A stretch of 41,320 nt of DNA from Solitalea koreensis. Lineage in GTDB: Bacteria; Bacteroidota; Bacteroidia; Sphingobacteriales; Sphingobacteriaceae. Positions within the stretch are counted from its first letter, which is position 1. Each line of letters starts with the position of its first letter. Shown here piece after piece: positions 24,126-33,312 of this stretch. The position numbers and the translations under genes are program-made. The stretch is taken from positions 1-41,320 of the forward strand of contig NZ_FXSZ01000015.1 of the NCBI RefSeq assembly GCF_900182575.1, written 5' to 3'. Under the pieces are notes generated by a model, which was not told where the DNA came from, did no database searches, and saw only the letters and a program-made list of their open reading frames with translations.

Positions 24126-25991
24126 ATGTCAGTTAAAGGATCAATTTCAGTAAATACCGAAAACATCTTCCCAATCATTAAAAAATTCCTATACTCTGAT
24201 CATGATATTTTTCTGCGTGAATTAGTGGCAAACGCTACTGATGCTACTCAGAAATTGCAGAAACTAGCAGGGATCGGTGAATTTAAAGGAGAACTTGGCG
24301 ATTTAAGTATTCGTATCAGCCTAGATAAAGAGAAAAAAACGCTGACTATTTCTGATAGCGGTGTCGGAATGACAGAAGAAGAAGTTCAGAAATATATCAA
24401 TCAGGTTGCTTTTTCCGGCGCTACGGAGTTTGTTGAGAAATTTAAAGATATCGATACGACGAGCATCATTGGTAAGTTCGGTTTAGGCTTTTACTCAGCC
24501 TTCATGGTTGCTGAAAAAGTAGAGATTGTTACTAAATCATACAAAGATGAGCCTGCTGTAGTTTGGAGTTGCGATGGCAGTACTGAATTTAGCATCGAAC
24601 CTGCTGATAAAACCACTCGTGGTACGGATATAGTTCTTTACATAAATGCCGATTCAGAAGAGTTTTTAGAAGATTTCCGTATTGGAAATATCTTGAAACG
24701 TTATTGCCGTTTCATGCCGGTATCGATTATTTTCGGTAAAGACTCTGAGAAAGTAAAAGAAGGTGAAGAAGAAAAAACGATTGAAAAAGATCATGTTGTA
24801 AATGCTGTTCAGCCTTTATATGCACGTGATCCGCAAACCTTAAAAGATGAAGATTATCTTAACTTTTATCGCGAGCTATATCCAATGGCAGAAGATCCGT
24901 TATTTTGGATCCATTTAAACGTTGATTATCCGTTTAACCTTACCGGTATTTTATACTTCCCGAAAGTGAAAAATGACATCACTTTACACAAGGATAAAAT
25001 CCAGCTGTTCTCTCGCCAGGTATTTATTACCGATAACGTTGAAGATATCGTTCCTGAGTTTTTACGCTTGATGCATGGTGTTATTGACTCTCCTGATATT
25101 CCGTTAAACGTATCTCGTTCTTACTTACAATCAGACAGCAACGTAAAGAAAATCAGCAACTACATTACCCGTAAGGTTTCAGATCGTTTGGACGAATTGT
25201 TCAAAACGGATCGTAAAACATTTGAAGAAAAATGGGAGAGTATCGGACTGTTTATCAAATACGGAATGGTTTCGGATGAAAAGTTCTTCGAGAAAGCTCA
25301 AAAATATTGTTTGTATAAAAACATTGAAGGAGCATTATTTACCTTAGATGAATACAAAGAGAAAATTCAGCTCAATCAGGTAGATAAAGACGGAAATTCA
25401 ACCTTTATTTACACCTCAAAACCTGATGAACAAAATATGTTTATCCGCGCTGCAAAGAACCGTGGATTCGATGTATTGCAGATGGATTCAATTATCGACA
25501 ATCATTTCATCAGCAATGTAGAGTACAAACTTGAAAAAGTTCGCATGAAACGTGTGGATGCTGATACGGTTGATAAACTCGTGGAGAAAGATGAGAAGGT
25601 AGAAACGATTTTGACAGATGATCAAAAGACTAAGGTTTCTGAAATCTTCAAAAAAGCAGTGAAGAACGAGCAACTTGATCTTGAAATTACAGCATTAAGC
25701 GGAGATGAACTTCCAGTTATGATTGTTCGCCCTGAATTTATGCGTCGTATGCAGGAAATGGCTGAATTGCAAGGTGGAAACAACGGTATGTTTGGATTCA
25801 ATGGTTTTGGAGCAGAGAAAGTTATGGTAAATGGTAATCATCCACTTATTAGTAAGTTACTTCAAGCTGATGAAGATAAGCAAGAAACAGTAGCTCGCCA
25901 AGCTTATGATCTGGCACTTTTAGCCCAAGGAATGCTGAAAGGTGAAGCCCTGAGCAACTTTATTCACCGCTCAGTTGCAATGGTAGATTAA
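24126..25991 (+). CDS. htpG: Molecular chaperone HtpG (Hsp90)
   Basis: A 621-residue cytoplasmic Hsp90. The N-terminal ATP-binding domain shows LRELVANATDATQKL (E32 and N36 of the GHKL fold), DSGVGMT and GKFGLGFYSAFMVAEKV. The middle domain follows, with PLFWIHLNVDYPFNLTGILYF and VSRSYLQSDSNVKKI, and a C-terminal dimerisation region. The length is typical for Bacteroidota. It helps fold and stabilise client proteins under stress together with DnaK. The gene stands alone: 164 bp of AT-rich DNA precede it, with no CIRCE-like inverted repeat and no clear TAnnTTTG box, so stress control is not visible. A terminator follows. Confidence 0.96.
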   Translation: MSVKGSISVNTENIFPIIKKFLYSDHDIFLRELVANATDATQKLQKLAGIGEFKGELGDLSIRISLDKEKKTLTISDSGVGMTEEEVQKYINQVAFSGATEFVEKFKDIDTTSIIGKFGLGFYSAFMVAEKVEIVTKSYKDEPAVVWSCDGSTEFSIEPADKTTRGTDIVLYINADSEEFLEDFRIGNILKRYCRFMPVSIIFGKDSEKVKEGEEEKTIEKDHVVNAVQPLYARDPQTLKDEDYLNFYRELYPMAEDPLFWIHLNVDYPFNLTGILYFPKVKNDITLHKDKIQLFSRQVFITDNVEDIVPEFLRLMHGVIDSPDIPLNVSRSYLQSDSNVKKISNYITRKVSDRLDELFKTDRKTFEEKWESIGLFIKYGMVSDEKFFEKAQKYCLYKNIEGALFTLDEYKEKIQLNQVDKDGNSTFIYTSKPDEQNMFIRAAKNRGFDVLQMDSIIDNHFISNVEYKLEKVRMKRVDADTVDKLVEKDEKVETILTDDQKTKVSEIFKKAVKNEQLDLEITALSGDELPVMIVRPEFMRRMQEMAELQGGNNGMFGFNGFGAEKVMVNGNHPLISKLLQADEDKQETVARQAYDLALLAQGMLKGEALSNFIHRSVAMVD

Positions 25992-26005
25992 TTATAGGTT
26001 TAAAG

Positions 26006-26050
26006 GATTTAGGTTCAGGGCTGAAACCTTGGGCCTAAATCTTATTTTTT
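26006..26050 (+). terminator. Terminator of htpG
   Basis: GATTTAGG (26006-26013) pairs with CCTAAATC (26034-26041), with CAGG/CCT-type pairing inside, followed by TTATTTTTT. It lies 15 bases after the stop codon. Confidence 0.8.
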
Positions 26051-26064
26051 GATCAACCTCGAAC

Positions 26065-26538
26065 CTAATGAACCATTTTATTAGCACAATAAGTACTTGC
26101 GAACGCTTCAGGTTTGGCTTTAAAAACAAAGCCCATACTTAAAATATAGCCCATTGCTTCGTGAAGAGCTATATTGGATTTAAAATGAGGATTGGTATTA
26201 ATGTCAGCATGGACTTCCATATCGACTTCATAAAGATCTAGTAAAGGACAAAGTGCATAGGCAATATCAATTGATTTTTGAACTTCACTAAGCATTCGTT
26301 CGCGAATACTCATTTTTTTGTGGGCTTTTTCTTGATGGATATACATAAATCCACCTTTGTGTTCGCGCAAAAACACGATCACAGTAGCATAATCAGTATG
26401 ATCTGCTTTAACTTGTGAATCAGTTCCAATGCAAACCTTGAGTTTGTTACCCAGTGAGTTTTCTTTCTCGATGGTCTGTTCCACTTCATCGAGGATGGAG
26501 AGCTTAAGTATATCCCCATTAAATTTTTTCCAGGCCAT
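26065..26538 (-). CDS. RNase H-like YkuK-family protein (DUF458)
   Basis: A 157-residue cytoplasmic protein of the YkuK family, which adopts an RNase H-like fold. The opening strand KVCIGTDSQVK (35-45, with D40) matches the first acidic strand of that fold; DMEVHADINTNP (about 106-117) supplies a second acidic strand, and the helix HEAMGYILSMGF closes the core. Nuclease activity is plausible but unproven for the family. It ends 73 bp from htpG, facing it, with the htpG terminator between them; I see no separate hairpin for this gene. Confidence 0.82.
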   Translation of the reverse strand: MAWKKFNGDILKLSILDEVEQTIEKENSLGNKLKVCIGTDSQVKADHTDYATVIVFLREHKGGFMYIHQEKAHKKMSIRERMLSEVQKSIDIAYALCPLLDLYEVDMEVHADINTNPHFKSNIALHEAMGYILSMGFVFKAKPEAFASTYCANKMVH

Positions 26539-26720
26539 AAAATTGAGTTTTTAAAATTGAGCCTAAATATTCACGAAACATGAATTTTGCGTGGTTTCAT
26601 GAAGATACGTCTTTTTAATCATTAAAAACCAATTAGTTATGGTAAAGTTTTGTTAACAAATAGTTATTTTTTTGTTTTTGGAAAAATCACGGGAAATGAA
26701 GTCTTAATAAAAAGAAAACA

Positions 26721-26856
26721 GCTGTCCCCCAAAAGGCACTTTCCCATGTCGCCCTGAGCAGAGACGAAGGTCTGTAATGTCATGAAACAGATGTTTTCCT
26801 GATAGTTGTCGAGACTCAACGTGACCCAAATTGATTAATTCGGCTTTTTGGACAGC
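26721..26856. repeat. Inverted-repeat-bounded intergenic element with a REP-like core
   Basis: Between YkuK and the aquaporin gene lies about 350 bp without a gene. GCTGTCCCCCAAAAGGC (26721-26737) is an imperfect inverted copy of GGCTTTTTGGACAGC (26842-26856). Inside is GTCGCCCTGAGCAGAGACGA (from 26749), close to the CCTGAGC-GA-GTCGAAGG word that recurs between genes in many bacteria. GTTG/CAAC pairing occurs around TCGAGACT (26806-26821). It probably belongs to a dispersed palindromic repeat family. The part 26539-26720 shows nothing beyond AT-rich DNA. Confidence 0.5.
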
Positions 26857-26887
26857 CGTTAATGGTTTAAATACCCGTTTTGTTGAG

Positions 26888-27583
26888 TCATGCTTTTTCA
26901 AATACACCTTTCCAAAATAGTGCAGCAATTAAACCGCCTAAAACCGGAGCAATCATGAATAACCATAATTGGCTTAATGCTTTGCCTCCGGCTAAAACTG
27001 CAGGGCCAAAACTCCGGGCTGGATTTACTGAAGTGCCCGTTATAGGAATTGCTACTAAATGAATTAAAACTAAAGTAATGCCTATTGCCAAGCCTGCCAT
27101 AGCAGGTGATGCGTTTTTAGCCGTACTTCCGAAAATAACCATGAGAAATAGAAAGGTTAAAACTGTTTCTGTAATAAATGCTGAGGTCATTGAATAAGCT
27201 CCGCCATAGCCATCACCCCAACCATTTGATCCAAGAGCCCATTCTTGCATAGTAAAATCAGGTTTGCCATTAGCAATTATCTTTAATGCCAAAGCTCCTA
27301 GTAAAGCACCAATGAACTGGGAGATAATGTAACCAATACCATCTTTCGTTGTGGTTTTACCAGCAACCATCATTGCAATTGTAATTGCTGGATTGATGTG
27401 ACAACCTGAAATAGGTCCAATTGCATAGGCCATAGCAACAACCGCTAATCCGAATGCAAATGCAATTCCTAACAAGCCTATTCCAGAAGGTCCTGAAGGT
27501 GATACACCGCTAATTACGGCTGCGCCACAACCGAAAAGGACAAGCGCGAAAGTGCCGATTAATTCGGCCATGTTTTTTTTCAT
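26888..27583 (-). CDS. aqpZ: Aquaporin, AqpZ type (water channel)
   Basis: A 231-residue inner-membrane channel with six membrane helices and two NPA half-helices: CHINPAIT (61-68) and TSVNPARS (184-191). The selectivity filter residues of E. coli AqpZ are all kept (F44, H175, T184 and R190), so it should pass water and exclude glycerol. The start is set at the ATG giving MKKNMAELIGTFAL; a further upstream ATG at 27619 would add 12 polar residues that the family lacks. The pirin gene lies just upstream, but a terminator separates the two, so they are probably independent. Osmotic control is likely, but no operator is seen. Confidence 0.93.
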   Translation of the reverse strand: MKKNMAELIGTFALVLFGCGAAVISGVSPSGPSGIGLLGIAFAFGLAVVAMAYAIGPISGCHINPAITIAMMVAGKTTTKDGIGYIISQFIGALLGALALKIIANGKPDFTMQEWALGSNGWGDGYGGAYSMTSAFITETVLTFLFLMVIFGSTAKNASPAMAGLAIGITLVLIHLVAIPITGTSVNPARSFGPAVLAGGKALSQLWLFMIAPVLGGLIAALFWKGVFEKA

Positions 27584-27641
27584 AATAGATTGATTTAATG
27601 TATGATGATTAAAATACAAATAATTATTTAATTCAGATAAG

Positions 27642-27676
27642 CAAAAAAATAAAGACGAACTTTTAGGTTCGCCTTT
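27642..27676 (-). terminator. Terminator of the pirin gene
   Basis: On the minus strand AAAGGCGAAC pairs with GTTCGTCTTT (plus-strand arms 27651-27660 and 27667-27676, one G-U pair) around a 6-base loop, followed by ATTTTTTT. It lies just after the pirin stop codon. Confidence 0.85.
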
Positions 27677-27702
27677 AAAAACAAATAATCAATGTTTATA
27701 AA

Positions 27703-28575
27703 TTAATCTTCGATAAGAATTCCCATTTTCCCCATCTGATAATCACGCATGGCTTCCATAATTTCTGATTCGCTGTTCATTACAAAAGGGCCATGTGAAA
27801 CAACCTTTTCATTCAGTGGTTCGCCAGTCATTAAGAGAGCACGGGTGTCTTTTGTCGCGATGAAGGTAATTGCATTGCCATCATTATTAAATTGCACAGC
27901 ATTATGACCGTCTACTAATCCAAAGCCTTCGACTTTTAACTGTCCATCAAGTAGGTAGATAAATGCATTGTGATTTTCAGGAATTGGAATCGAGATTTCG
28001 CCACCTTCTTTTGCTGTTACAACAAATGCATTAACCGGGCTAAAAGTCGGAATTGGTCCTGCGATATCCCCAATTTTACCGGCAACAATTTTAAGCCTTA
28101 CTTCCCCATCTTCACTTATGAATTGTGGAGTATCTTCCTCACTTAATGGAAAATACTGAGGTTGATCCATTTTATGTACGGCTGGAGTATTCACCCATAA
28201 TTGAATTAATTCCTGAACTCCTCCAAGCTCATGAATGTCCTTAGGAGGACGTTCGCTGTGCATAATGCCCATTCCTGCATTCATCCATTGCGTTCCGCCG
28301 GCATAAATGACGCTGTTATTCCCTCTGCTGTCACGGTGATGTACTCCCCCTTTAAAAATGAAAGAAACCGGAGAAAAGCCACGATGTGGATGAGGTGCAA
28401 CTCCTGCCTTTTCGGGCGGTAGGTGAGTAGGGGCTTTTACTTCAGCATGATGAAGTAAAATAAACGGATCAATTTGATCTAGTTTTTGAGTAGGGAAGAG
28501 CTGGCGAATTGGCATTCCTCCCATATCATATTCATGGCCATATAAGACTGCTGCCACTGTTCTGTTCTTTTTCAT
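27703..28575 (-). CDS. Pirin family protein
   Basis: A 290-residue bicupin of the pirin family. The N-terminal cupin keeps the four metal ligands H62 and H64 (PHPHRGF) and H106 and E108 (MHSE), so an iron site is expected. Some bacterial pirins act as quercetin dioxygenases, others as regulators or stress proteins, so the role is open. The start is placed at MKKNRTV; an in-frame ATG at 28656 would add 27 residues without family match. A perfect 14-bp palindrome lies 22 bases upstream of the ATG and may bind a regulator. Confidence 0.9.
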   Translation of the reverse strand: MKKNRTVAAVLYGHEYDMGGMPIRQLFPTQKLDQIDPFILLHHAEVKAPTHLPPEKAGVAPHPHRGFSPVSFIFKGGVHHRDSRGNNSVIYAGGTQWMNAGMGIMHSERPPKDIHELGGVQELIQLWVNTPAVHKMDQPQYFPLSEEDTPQFISEDGEVRLKIVAGKIGDIAGPIPTFSPVNAFVVTAKEGGEISIPIPENHNAFIYLLDGQLKVEGFGLVDGHNAVQFNNDGNAITFIATKDTRALLMTGEPLNEKVVSHGPFVMNSESEIMEAMRDYQMGKMGILIED

Positions 28576-28596
28576 TTTAATTCCCTTTTTTGATTG

Positions 28597-28610
28597 TGTG
28601 TTTAAACACA
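28597..28610. promoter_or_regulatory. Perfect 14-bp palindrome upstream of pirin
   Basis: TGTGTTTAAACACA reads the same on both strands and lies 22 bases before the pirin ATG, where an operator for a dimeric regulator could sit. The regulator is not known, and chance is possible in AT-rich DNA. Confidence 0.4.
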
Positions 28611-28649
28611 TATTTTGTGCCAGATGCTTTATTCTGTTAATTTGTCGTA

Positions 28650-28687
28650 TAAACAAAATGCCCCAAACTCATCATTCGGGGCATTTG
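28650..28687 (-). terminator. Terminator of ettA
   Basis: On the minus strand CAAATGCCCC pairs with GGGGCATTTTG (plus-strand arms 28678-28687 and 28654-28664), followed by TTT. It lies about 80 bases after the ettA stop codon and before the pirin gene. Confidence 0.78.
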
Positions 28688-28768
28688 TGAATCATCGAAC
28701 AGTTCAGATCTCAGACCTAATCTGTTTTTCTGTCTCAATACACTATAGGCATATCTCAAATCAAAACC

Positions 28769-30454
28769 TTAATTCTTTACCAAACTCTTATACCTGATAC
28801 GGTGAGGAGTAATATCTCCAGTACGTTTCTTACGGTTCTCTTCGTATTCAGTGTAACCACCTTCGAAGAAGTAAACTTGTGAATCACCTTCAAATGCAAG
28901 AATGTGGGTACAAACGCGGTCTAAGAACCAACGGTCGTGGGAAATAATTACCGCGCAACCTCCAAAGTTTTCAATTGCCTCTTCGAGGGCGCGTAAGGTA
29001 TTTACGTCGATATCATTGGTTGGCTCATCGAGTAGAAGTACATTTGCTCCATCTTTTAGAGTCATCGCCAAGTGCACACGGTTACGTTCTCCCCCAGAAA
29101 GTACACCTACTTTCTTCTGCTGATCAGCACCGTTAAAATTAAATTTCGATACATAAGCTCTTGAGTTAACTGATTTGTTACCCAACATCATTGATTCGGT
29201 ACCGCCTGTAACGTTTTCAAATACTGATTTCTCAGCATCCAGTTTATCGTGACTTTGATCAACGTAGCCTAATTTTACGGTTTCACCAACCCTAAATGAA
29301 CCTGAATCAGCATGTTCTTGACCGGTGATCAATCGGAATAAGGTAGTTTTACCGGCACCGTTTGGTCCAATAATTCCAACTACACCGGCAGGAGGTAATG
29401 AGAAGTTAAGGTTTTCAAACAAGATACGATCGCCATAAGCCTTCGTAACATTCTGAACTTCGATAACTACATTTCCTAAACGTGGACCCGGAGGTATAAA
29501 TAATTCCAAGCGTTCTTCGCGATCTTTAGTCTCCTCACTAACCAATTTATCATAAGCAGATAAACGCGCTTTTGATTTTGCATGACGAGCTTTTGGAGCC
29601 ATACGCACCCATTCCAACTCGCGTTCAAGGGTTTTTTGTCGTTTGCTTTCTGTTTTCTCTTCTTGTGCCAAACGTTTTGATTTTTGGTCCAGCCATGATG
29701 AGTAGTTCCCTTTCCAAGGAATGCCTTCTCCACGGTCAAGTTCCAAAATCCAACCGGCAACATTATCAAGGAAATAACGGTCGTGTGTTACAGCGATTAC
29801 CGTTCCTTGATAATTTTGTAAATGTTGTTCTAGCCAATCAATGGATTCAGCATCCAAGTGGTTGGTTGGTTCATCCAGCAATAATACATCCGGTTGCTGA
29901 AGTAACAAGCGACATAATGCCACACGACGGCGCTCTCCACCTGACAAAATGGCAATTTTGGTATCCGGGTCAGGGCAACGTAATGCATCCATTGCTCGCT
30001 CCAGTTTACTGTCGATTTCCCAGGCACCTAATGCATCAATCTTATCCTGAAGTTCACCCTGGCGAGCCATAAGTTTATCCATCGCATCCGGATTTTCATA
30101 AACCTCTGGTAAACCAAATTTTTCATTTATTTCTTCGTATTCTTTAAGAATATCCGTAATTTCCTGTACGCCTTCTTGAACTACTTCATATACTGTTTTA
30201 GTTGGATCCAAAGTGGGCTCTTGTTCAAGATATCCAACCGTATAGCCCGGCGAAAAAACGACTTCACCTTGATACGATTTATCCAAACCGGCAATAATCT
30301 TCAATAAAGATGACTTTCCGGAACCATTTAAACCGATAACACCGATTTTTGCTCCGTAAAAAAAGGAGAGGTAAATGTTTTTTAATACCTGTTTTTGAGG
30401 GGGGTAGATTTTGTTTACTCCCGCCATTGAGAAAATTATTTTTTCGTCTGACAT
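28769..30454 (-). CDS. ettA: Energy-dependent translational throttle protein EttA (ABC-F)
   Basis: A 561-residue cytoplasmic ABC-F ATPase without membrane helices. EttA binds the ribosomal E site and gates the first elongation steps according to the ATP/ADP ratio. Two ATPase units are visible: first P-loop GLNGSGKSS and signature LSGGERRRVAL with PTNHLDAESIDWLEQHL; second P-loop GPNGAGKTT, signature LSGGERNRVHLAM and PTNDIDVNTLRALEEA, the form typical of EttA. The arm insertion (about 95-140) inside the first unit and the basic linker between units (about 250-310) are also present. It is divergent from clpC. A weak promoter-like GATATTTG with TTG 20 bases upstream (30478-30508, minus strand) lies about 24 bases before the ATG. 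Confidence 0.95.
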   Translation of the reverse strand: MSDEKIIFSMAGVNKIYPPQKQVLKNIYLSFFYGAKIGVIGLNGSGKSSLLKIIAGLDKSYQGEVVFSPGYTVGYLEQEPTLDPTKTVYEVVQEGVQEITDILKEYEEINEKFGLPEVYENPDAMDKLMARQGELQDKIDALGAWEIDSKLERAMDALRCPDPDTKIAILSGGERRRVALCRLLLQQPDVLLLDEPTNHLDAESIDWLEQHLQNYQGTVIAVTHDRYFLDNVAGWILELDRGEGIPWKGNYSSWLDQKSKRLAQEEKTESKRQKTLERELEWVRMAPKARHAKSKARLSAYDKLVSEETKDREERLELFIPPGPRLGNVVIEVQNVTKAYGDRILFENLNFSLPPAGVVGIIGPNGAGKTTLFRLITGQEHADSGSFRVGETVKLGYVDQSHDKLDAEKSVFENVTGGTESMMLGNKSVNSRAYVSKFNFNGADQQKKVGVLSGGERNRVHLAMTLKDGANVLLLDEPTNDIDVNTLRALEEAIENFGGCAVIISHDRWFLDRVCTHILAFEGDSQVYFFEGGYTEYEENRKKRTGDITPHRIRYKSLVKN

Positions 30455-30605
30455 TTTTTACTGAAACTTAATGGCGACAAATATCGGTAAATAAGAAAGA
30501 TGGTTCAAAAAATAAATTTTCTGTAACTTTCTGACATAATTTAACGTAATTGTCCCATTGGCTTGATTGTTGAACTTGTTTGTGTAATATAAAAATAAAA
30601 CGCTA

Positions 30606-30635
30606 TTGACATGTATAAACATTTTAATACATTTA
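30606..30635 (+). promoter_or_regulatory. Candidate promoter of clpC
   Basis: TTG (30606-30608), 19 bases, then TACATTTA (30628-30635), one mismatch from TAnnTTTG. The TTG-N19-TA spacing equals that of the bamD promoter. It lies about 50 bases before the clpC ATG. The rest of the 229-bp divergent spacer is AT-rich without other structure. Confidence 0.5.
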
Positions 30636-30683
30636 GGCGTTTTAAAGATTAAATAACTTATTATTTCATATATATCATAAGAT

Positions 30684-33221
30684 ATGGAAGCGAAATTTTC
30701 ACCGAGAGTTAAAGACGTCATATCGTACAGCCGAGAGGAGGCTTTACGATTAGGGCACGACTATATAGGTACCGAACATTTGCTTCTGGGACTAATCCGT
30801 GAGGGTGATGGTATCGCTATCAAGTTGTTGAAAGGAATGGCTGTTGATACCTATAAGTTGCGCAAAACGATTGAAGATGCTGTGAAGGGAACTTCGGGTA
30901 CTACCGTTAATTTAGGTAATATTCCATTGACTAAGCAGGCAGAAAAAGTATTGAAGATCACCTATTTGGAAGCTAAGATTTTCAAAAGCGAAGTTATTGG
31001 TACAGAGCATTTATTGCTTTCAATATTACGCGATGAAGATAACATTGCTTCACAAGTGTTGAATCAGTTCAATATTAATTATGAAATCTTCAAAACTGAA
31101 TTAGAAGTTAATATTAACGGCATTCGTAGCGAAGCTCCTCAGAGTTCTTCTGATGAGGAAAACTATCGCGAAGAGGAAAATTATGGTTCAGGTAAAAAGA
31201 CAGGGGATTCAAAATCAAAAACTCCGGTACTTGACAATTTTGGTCGTGATTTAACAAGAGCTGCTGAAGACGGTAAATTAGATCCTATTGTTGGTCGTGA
31301 AAAAGAAATTGAGCGTGTTTCTCAAATCCTTTCGCGCCGTAAGAAAAACAATCCAATTTTAATTGGAGAGCCAGGCGTAGGTAAATCGGCTATTGCCGAA
31401 GGATTAGCCTTGCGTATTGTTCAACGTAAAGTTTCACGGGTATTGTTTAATAAACGTGTTGTAACCTTGGATCTGGCTTCATTGGTTGCCGGTACAAAAT
31501 ACCGAGGACAATTTGAAGAGCGTATGAAAGCCGTAATGAATGAGCTGGAGAAATCTCCTGATGTTATCCTTTTCATCGATGAGATTCATACGATTGTTGG
31601 CGCGGGTGGAGCCTCCGGTTCACTCGATGCTTCAAACATGTTCAAGCCTGCTTTGGCACGTGGAGAAATCCAATGCATTGGAGCTACTACCTTAGACGAG
31701 TACCGTCAATACATTGAAAAAGATGGAGCACTTGATCGTCGCTTCCAAAAAGTTATGGTTGAACCAGCTACGATCGATGAAACTAAGGAAATTTTAAATC
31801 GCATTAAAGAGAAATATGAAGATCATCATGGTGTTACGTATACTCCTGAAGCAATTAATGCTTGTGTAAACCTTACTGCTCGTTATATTACTGATCGGTT
31901 CTTGCCAGACAAAGCAATTGATGCTTTAGACGAAGCTGGTTCACGTGTTCACCTGACTAATATTCATGTTCCTGAAAATATCATTGATATTGAACAGAAA
32001 ATAGAAGATATCAAAGTTGAAAAAAATCGGGTTGTACGCAGTCAGAAATATGAAGAAGCGGCAAAACTTCGTGATACAGAGAAACAACTGTTAGAACAAC
32101 TTGAAATTGCAAAAGCGGAGTGGGAAGCTGAAACTAAAACTAAACGTTATATTGTTTCAGAAGATAATGTTGCTGAAGTGGTTGCCATGATGACAGGAAT
32201 TCCTGTTCAACGTGTTGGGCAAGCAGATAGTACTAAACTGCTTAACATGAGCGATGAATTGAGAACCAAAATCATTGGTCAAGACGAAGCCATTAAGAAA
32301 CTTACCAGAGCAATTCAACGTACACGTGCCGGTTTGAAAGATCCTAAAAAACCAATTGGATCATTCATTTTCCTAGGCCCAACAGGGGTAGGTAAAACAG
32401 AGTTAGCCAAAGCACTTTCTCGTTTCATGTTTGATACAGATGATTCATTGATTCAAATTGACATGAGTGAGTACATGGAGAAATTTGCTGTGTCACGTTT
32501 AGTTGGTGCGCCTCCAGGTTATGTTGGTTATGAAGAAGGTGGGCAATTAACCGAGAAAGTTCGTCGTAAACCATATTCAGTTATTCTTCTTGATGAGATT
32601 GAAAAAGCTCATCCTGATGTATATAACATTCTGTTGCAAGTGCTGGATGAAGGTGTTCTTACTGATAGTTTAGGTCGCAAAGTGGATTTCCGGAATACGG
32701 TAATTATTATGACCTCAAACATTGGTGCTCGCCAATTAAAAGACTTTGGACAAGGAGTTGGGTTTACAACGAATACAAAAGCAATGAATGCTGATAGTCA
32801 TGCTCGCGGTGTAATTGAAACGGCATTGAAACGTGCATTTGCTCCTGAGTTCTTAAATCGCATTGATGATGTAATAGTGTTCAATTCACTCTCAAAAGAA
32901 GATATCTTTAAGATTATCGATATTGAATTGGGTCAATTATTTGGCAGGATTCACGCTTTGGGTTATAGCGTTCAGCTTACCGATAATGCTAAAGAATTCA
33001 TTGCTGATAAAGGATATGATCCGAGTTTCGGTGCGCGCCCATTGAATCGTGCTATCCAAAAATACCTTGAAGATCCAATTGCTGAAGAAATCCTTAAAGG
33101 AGAAATTCAAGAAGGAGATATAATGGAAGTCGATTACGATAAGGAAAAGGATTTAATAACTGTTAATCTTATCAAAGAATCAAAAAAGCGTAAGAAAAAA
33201 GAAGAAGATAATTTAAGCTAA
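30684..33221 (+). CDS. clpC: ATP-dependent Clp protease ATP-binding subunit ClpC
   Basis: An 845-residue AAA+ unfoldase that feeds proteins to the ClpP peptidase. Order: two Clp-N repeats (about 1-145), an acidic flexible linker (about 150-180), the first AAA+ module (Walker A GEPGVGKS at 228-235), a UVR-type coiled segment (about 435-470) that marks ClpC rather than ClpA or ClpB, the second AAA+ module (Walker A GPTGVGKT at 565-572), and a basic tail. VGF in GQGVGFTT is the loop that docks on ClpP, so it should act with ClpP, encoded elsewhere. It has a candidate promoter upstream and a strong terminator after. No ctsR or mcsA/B genes are adjacent, unlike in Firmicutes. Confidence 0.96.
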   Translation: MEAKFSPRVKDVISYSREEALRLGHDYIGTEHLLLGLIREGDGIAIKLLKGMAVDTYKLRKTIEDAVKGTSGTTVNLGNIPLTKQAEKVLKITYLEAKIFKSEVIGTEHLLLSILRDEDNIASQVLNQFNINYEIFKTELEVNINGIRSEAPQSSSDEENYREEENYGSGKKTGDSKSKTPVLDNFGRDLTRAAEDGKLDPIVGREKEIERVSQILSRRKKNNPILIGEPGVGKSAIAEGLALRIVQRKVSRVLFNKRVVTLDLASLVAGTKYRGQFEERMKAVMNELEKSPDVILFIDEIHTIVGAGGASGSLDASNMFKPALARGEIQCIGATTLDEYRQYIEKDGALDRRFQKVMVEPATIDETKEILNRIKEKYEDHHGVTYTPEAINACVNLTARYITDRFLPDKAIDALDEAGSRVHLTNIHVPENIIDIEQKIEDIKVEKNRVVRSQKYEEAAKLRDTEKQLLEQLEIAKAEWEAETKTKRYIVSEDNVAEVVAMMTGIPVQRVGQADSTKLLNMSDELRTKIIGQDEAIKKLTRAIQRTRAGLKDPKKPIGSFIFLGPTGVGKTELAKALSRFMFDTDDSLIQIDMSEYMEKFAVSRLVGAPPGYVGYEEGGQLTEKVRRKPYSVILLDEIEKAHPDVYNILLQVLDEGVLTDSLGRKVDFRNTVIIMTSNIGARQLKDFGQGVGFTTNTKAMNADSHARGVIETALKRAFAPEFLNRIDDVIVFNSLSKEDIFKIIDIELGQLFGRIHALGYSVQLTDNAKEFIADKGYDPSFGARPLNRAIQKYLEDPIAEEILKGEIQEGDIMEVDYDKEKDLITVNLIKESKKRKKKEEDNLS

Positions 33222-33222
33222 T

Positions 33223-33253
33223 AAAAAAGCTCCCGAAACCCGGGAGCTTTTTT
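33223..33253 (+). terminator. Terminator of clpC
   Basis: AAAAAAGCTCCCG (33223-33235) pairs perfectly with CGGGAGCTTTTTT (33241-33253) around a 5-base loop, right after the stop codon. It may also serve the minus-strand gene ending at 33313. Confidence 0.92.
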
Positions 33254-33312
33254 ATTAAATTATGTTTCCGATTGTAAAATAGGGTCAATAATTAATAACC
33301 GTTCTCCAATAA

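Noticed and set aside
24126..25991. Functional link between htpG and the AHSA1-like protein at 15850
   Set aside because: The small protein lacks the N-terminal Hsp90-activating domain and lies 8 kb away; the family name is historical.
29572..30072. A 166-codon reading frame on the plus strand
   Set aside because: It lies wholly antisense within ettA, whose ABC motifs are complete; it reflects codon bias of the real gene.
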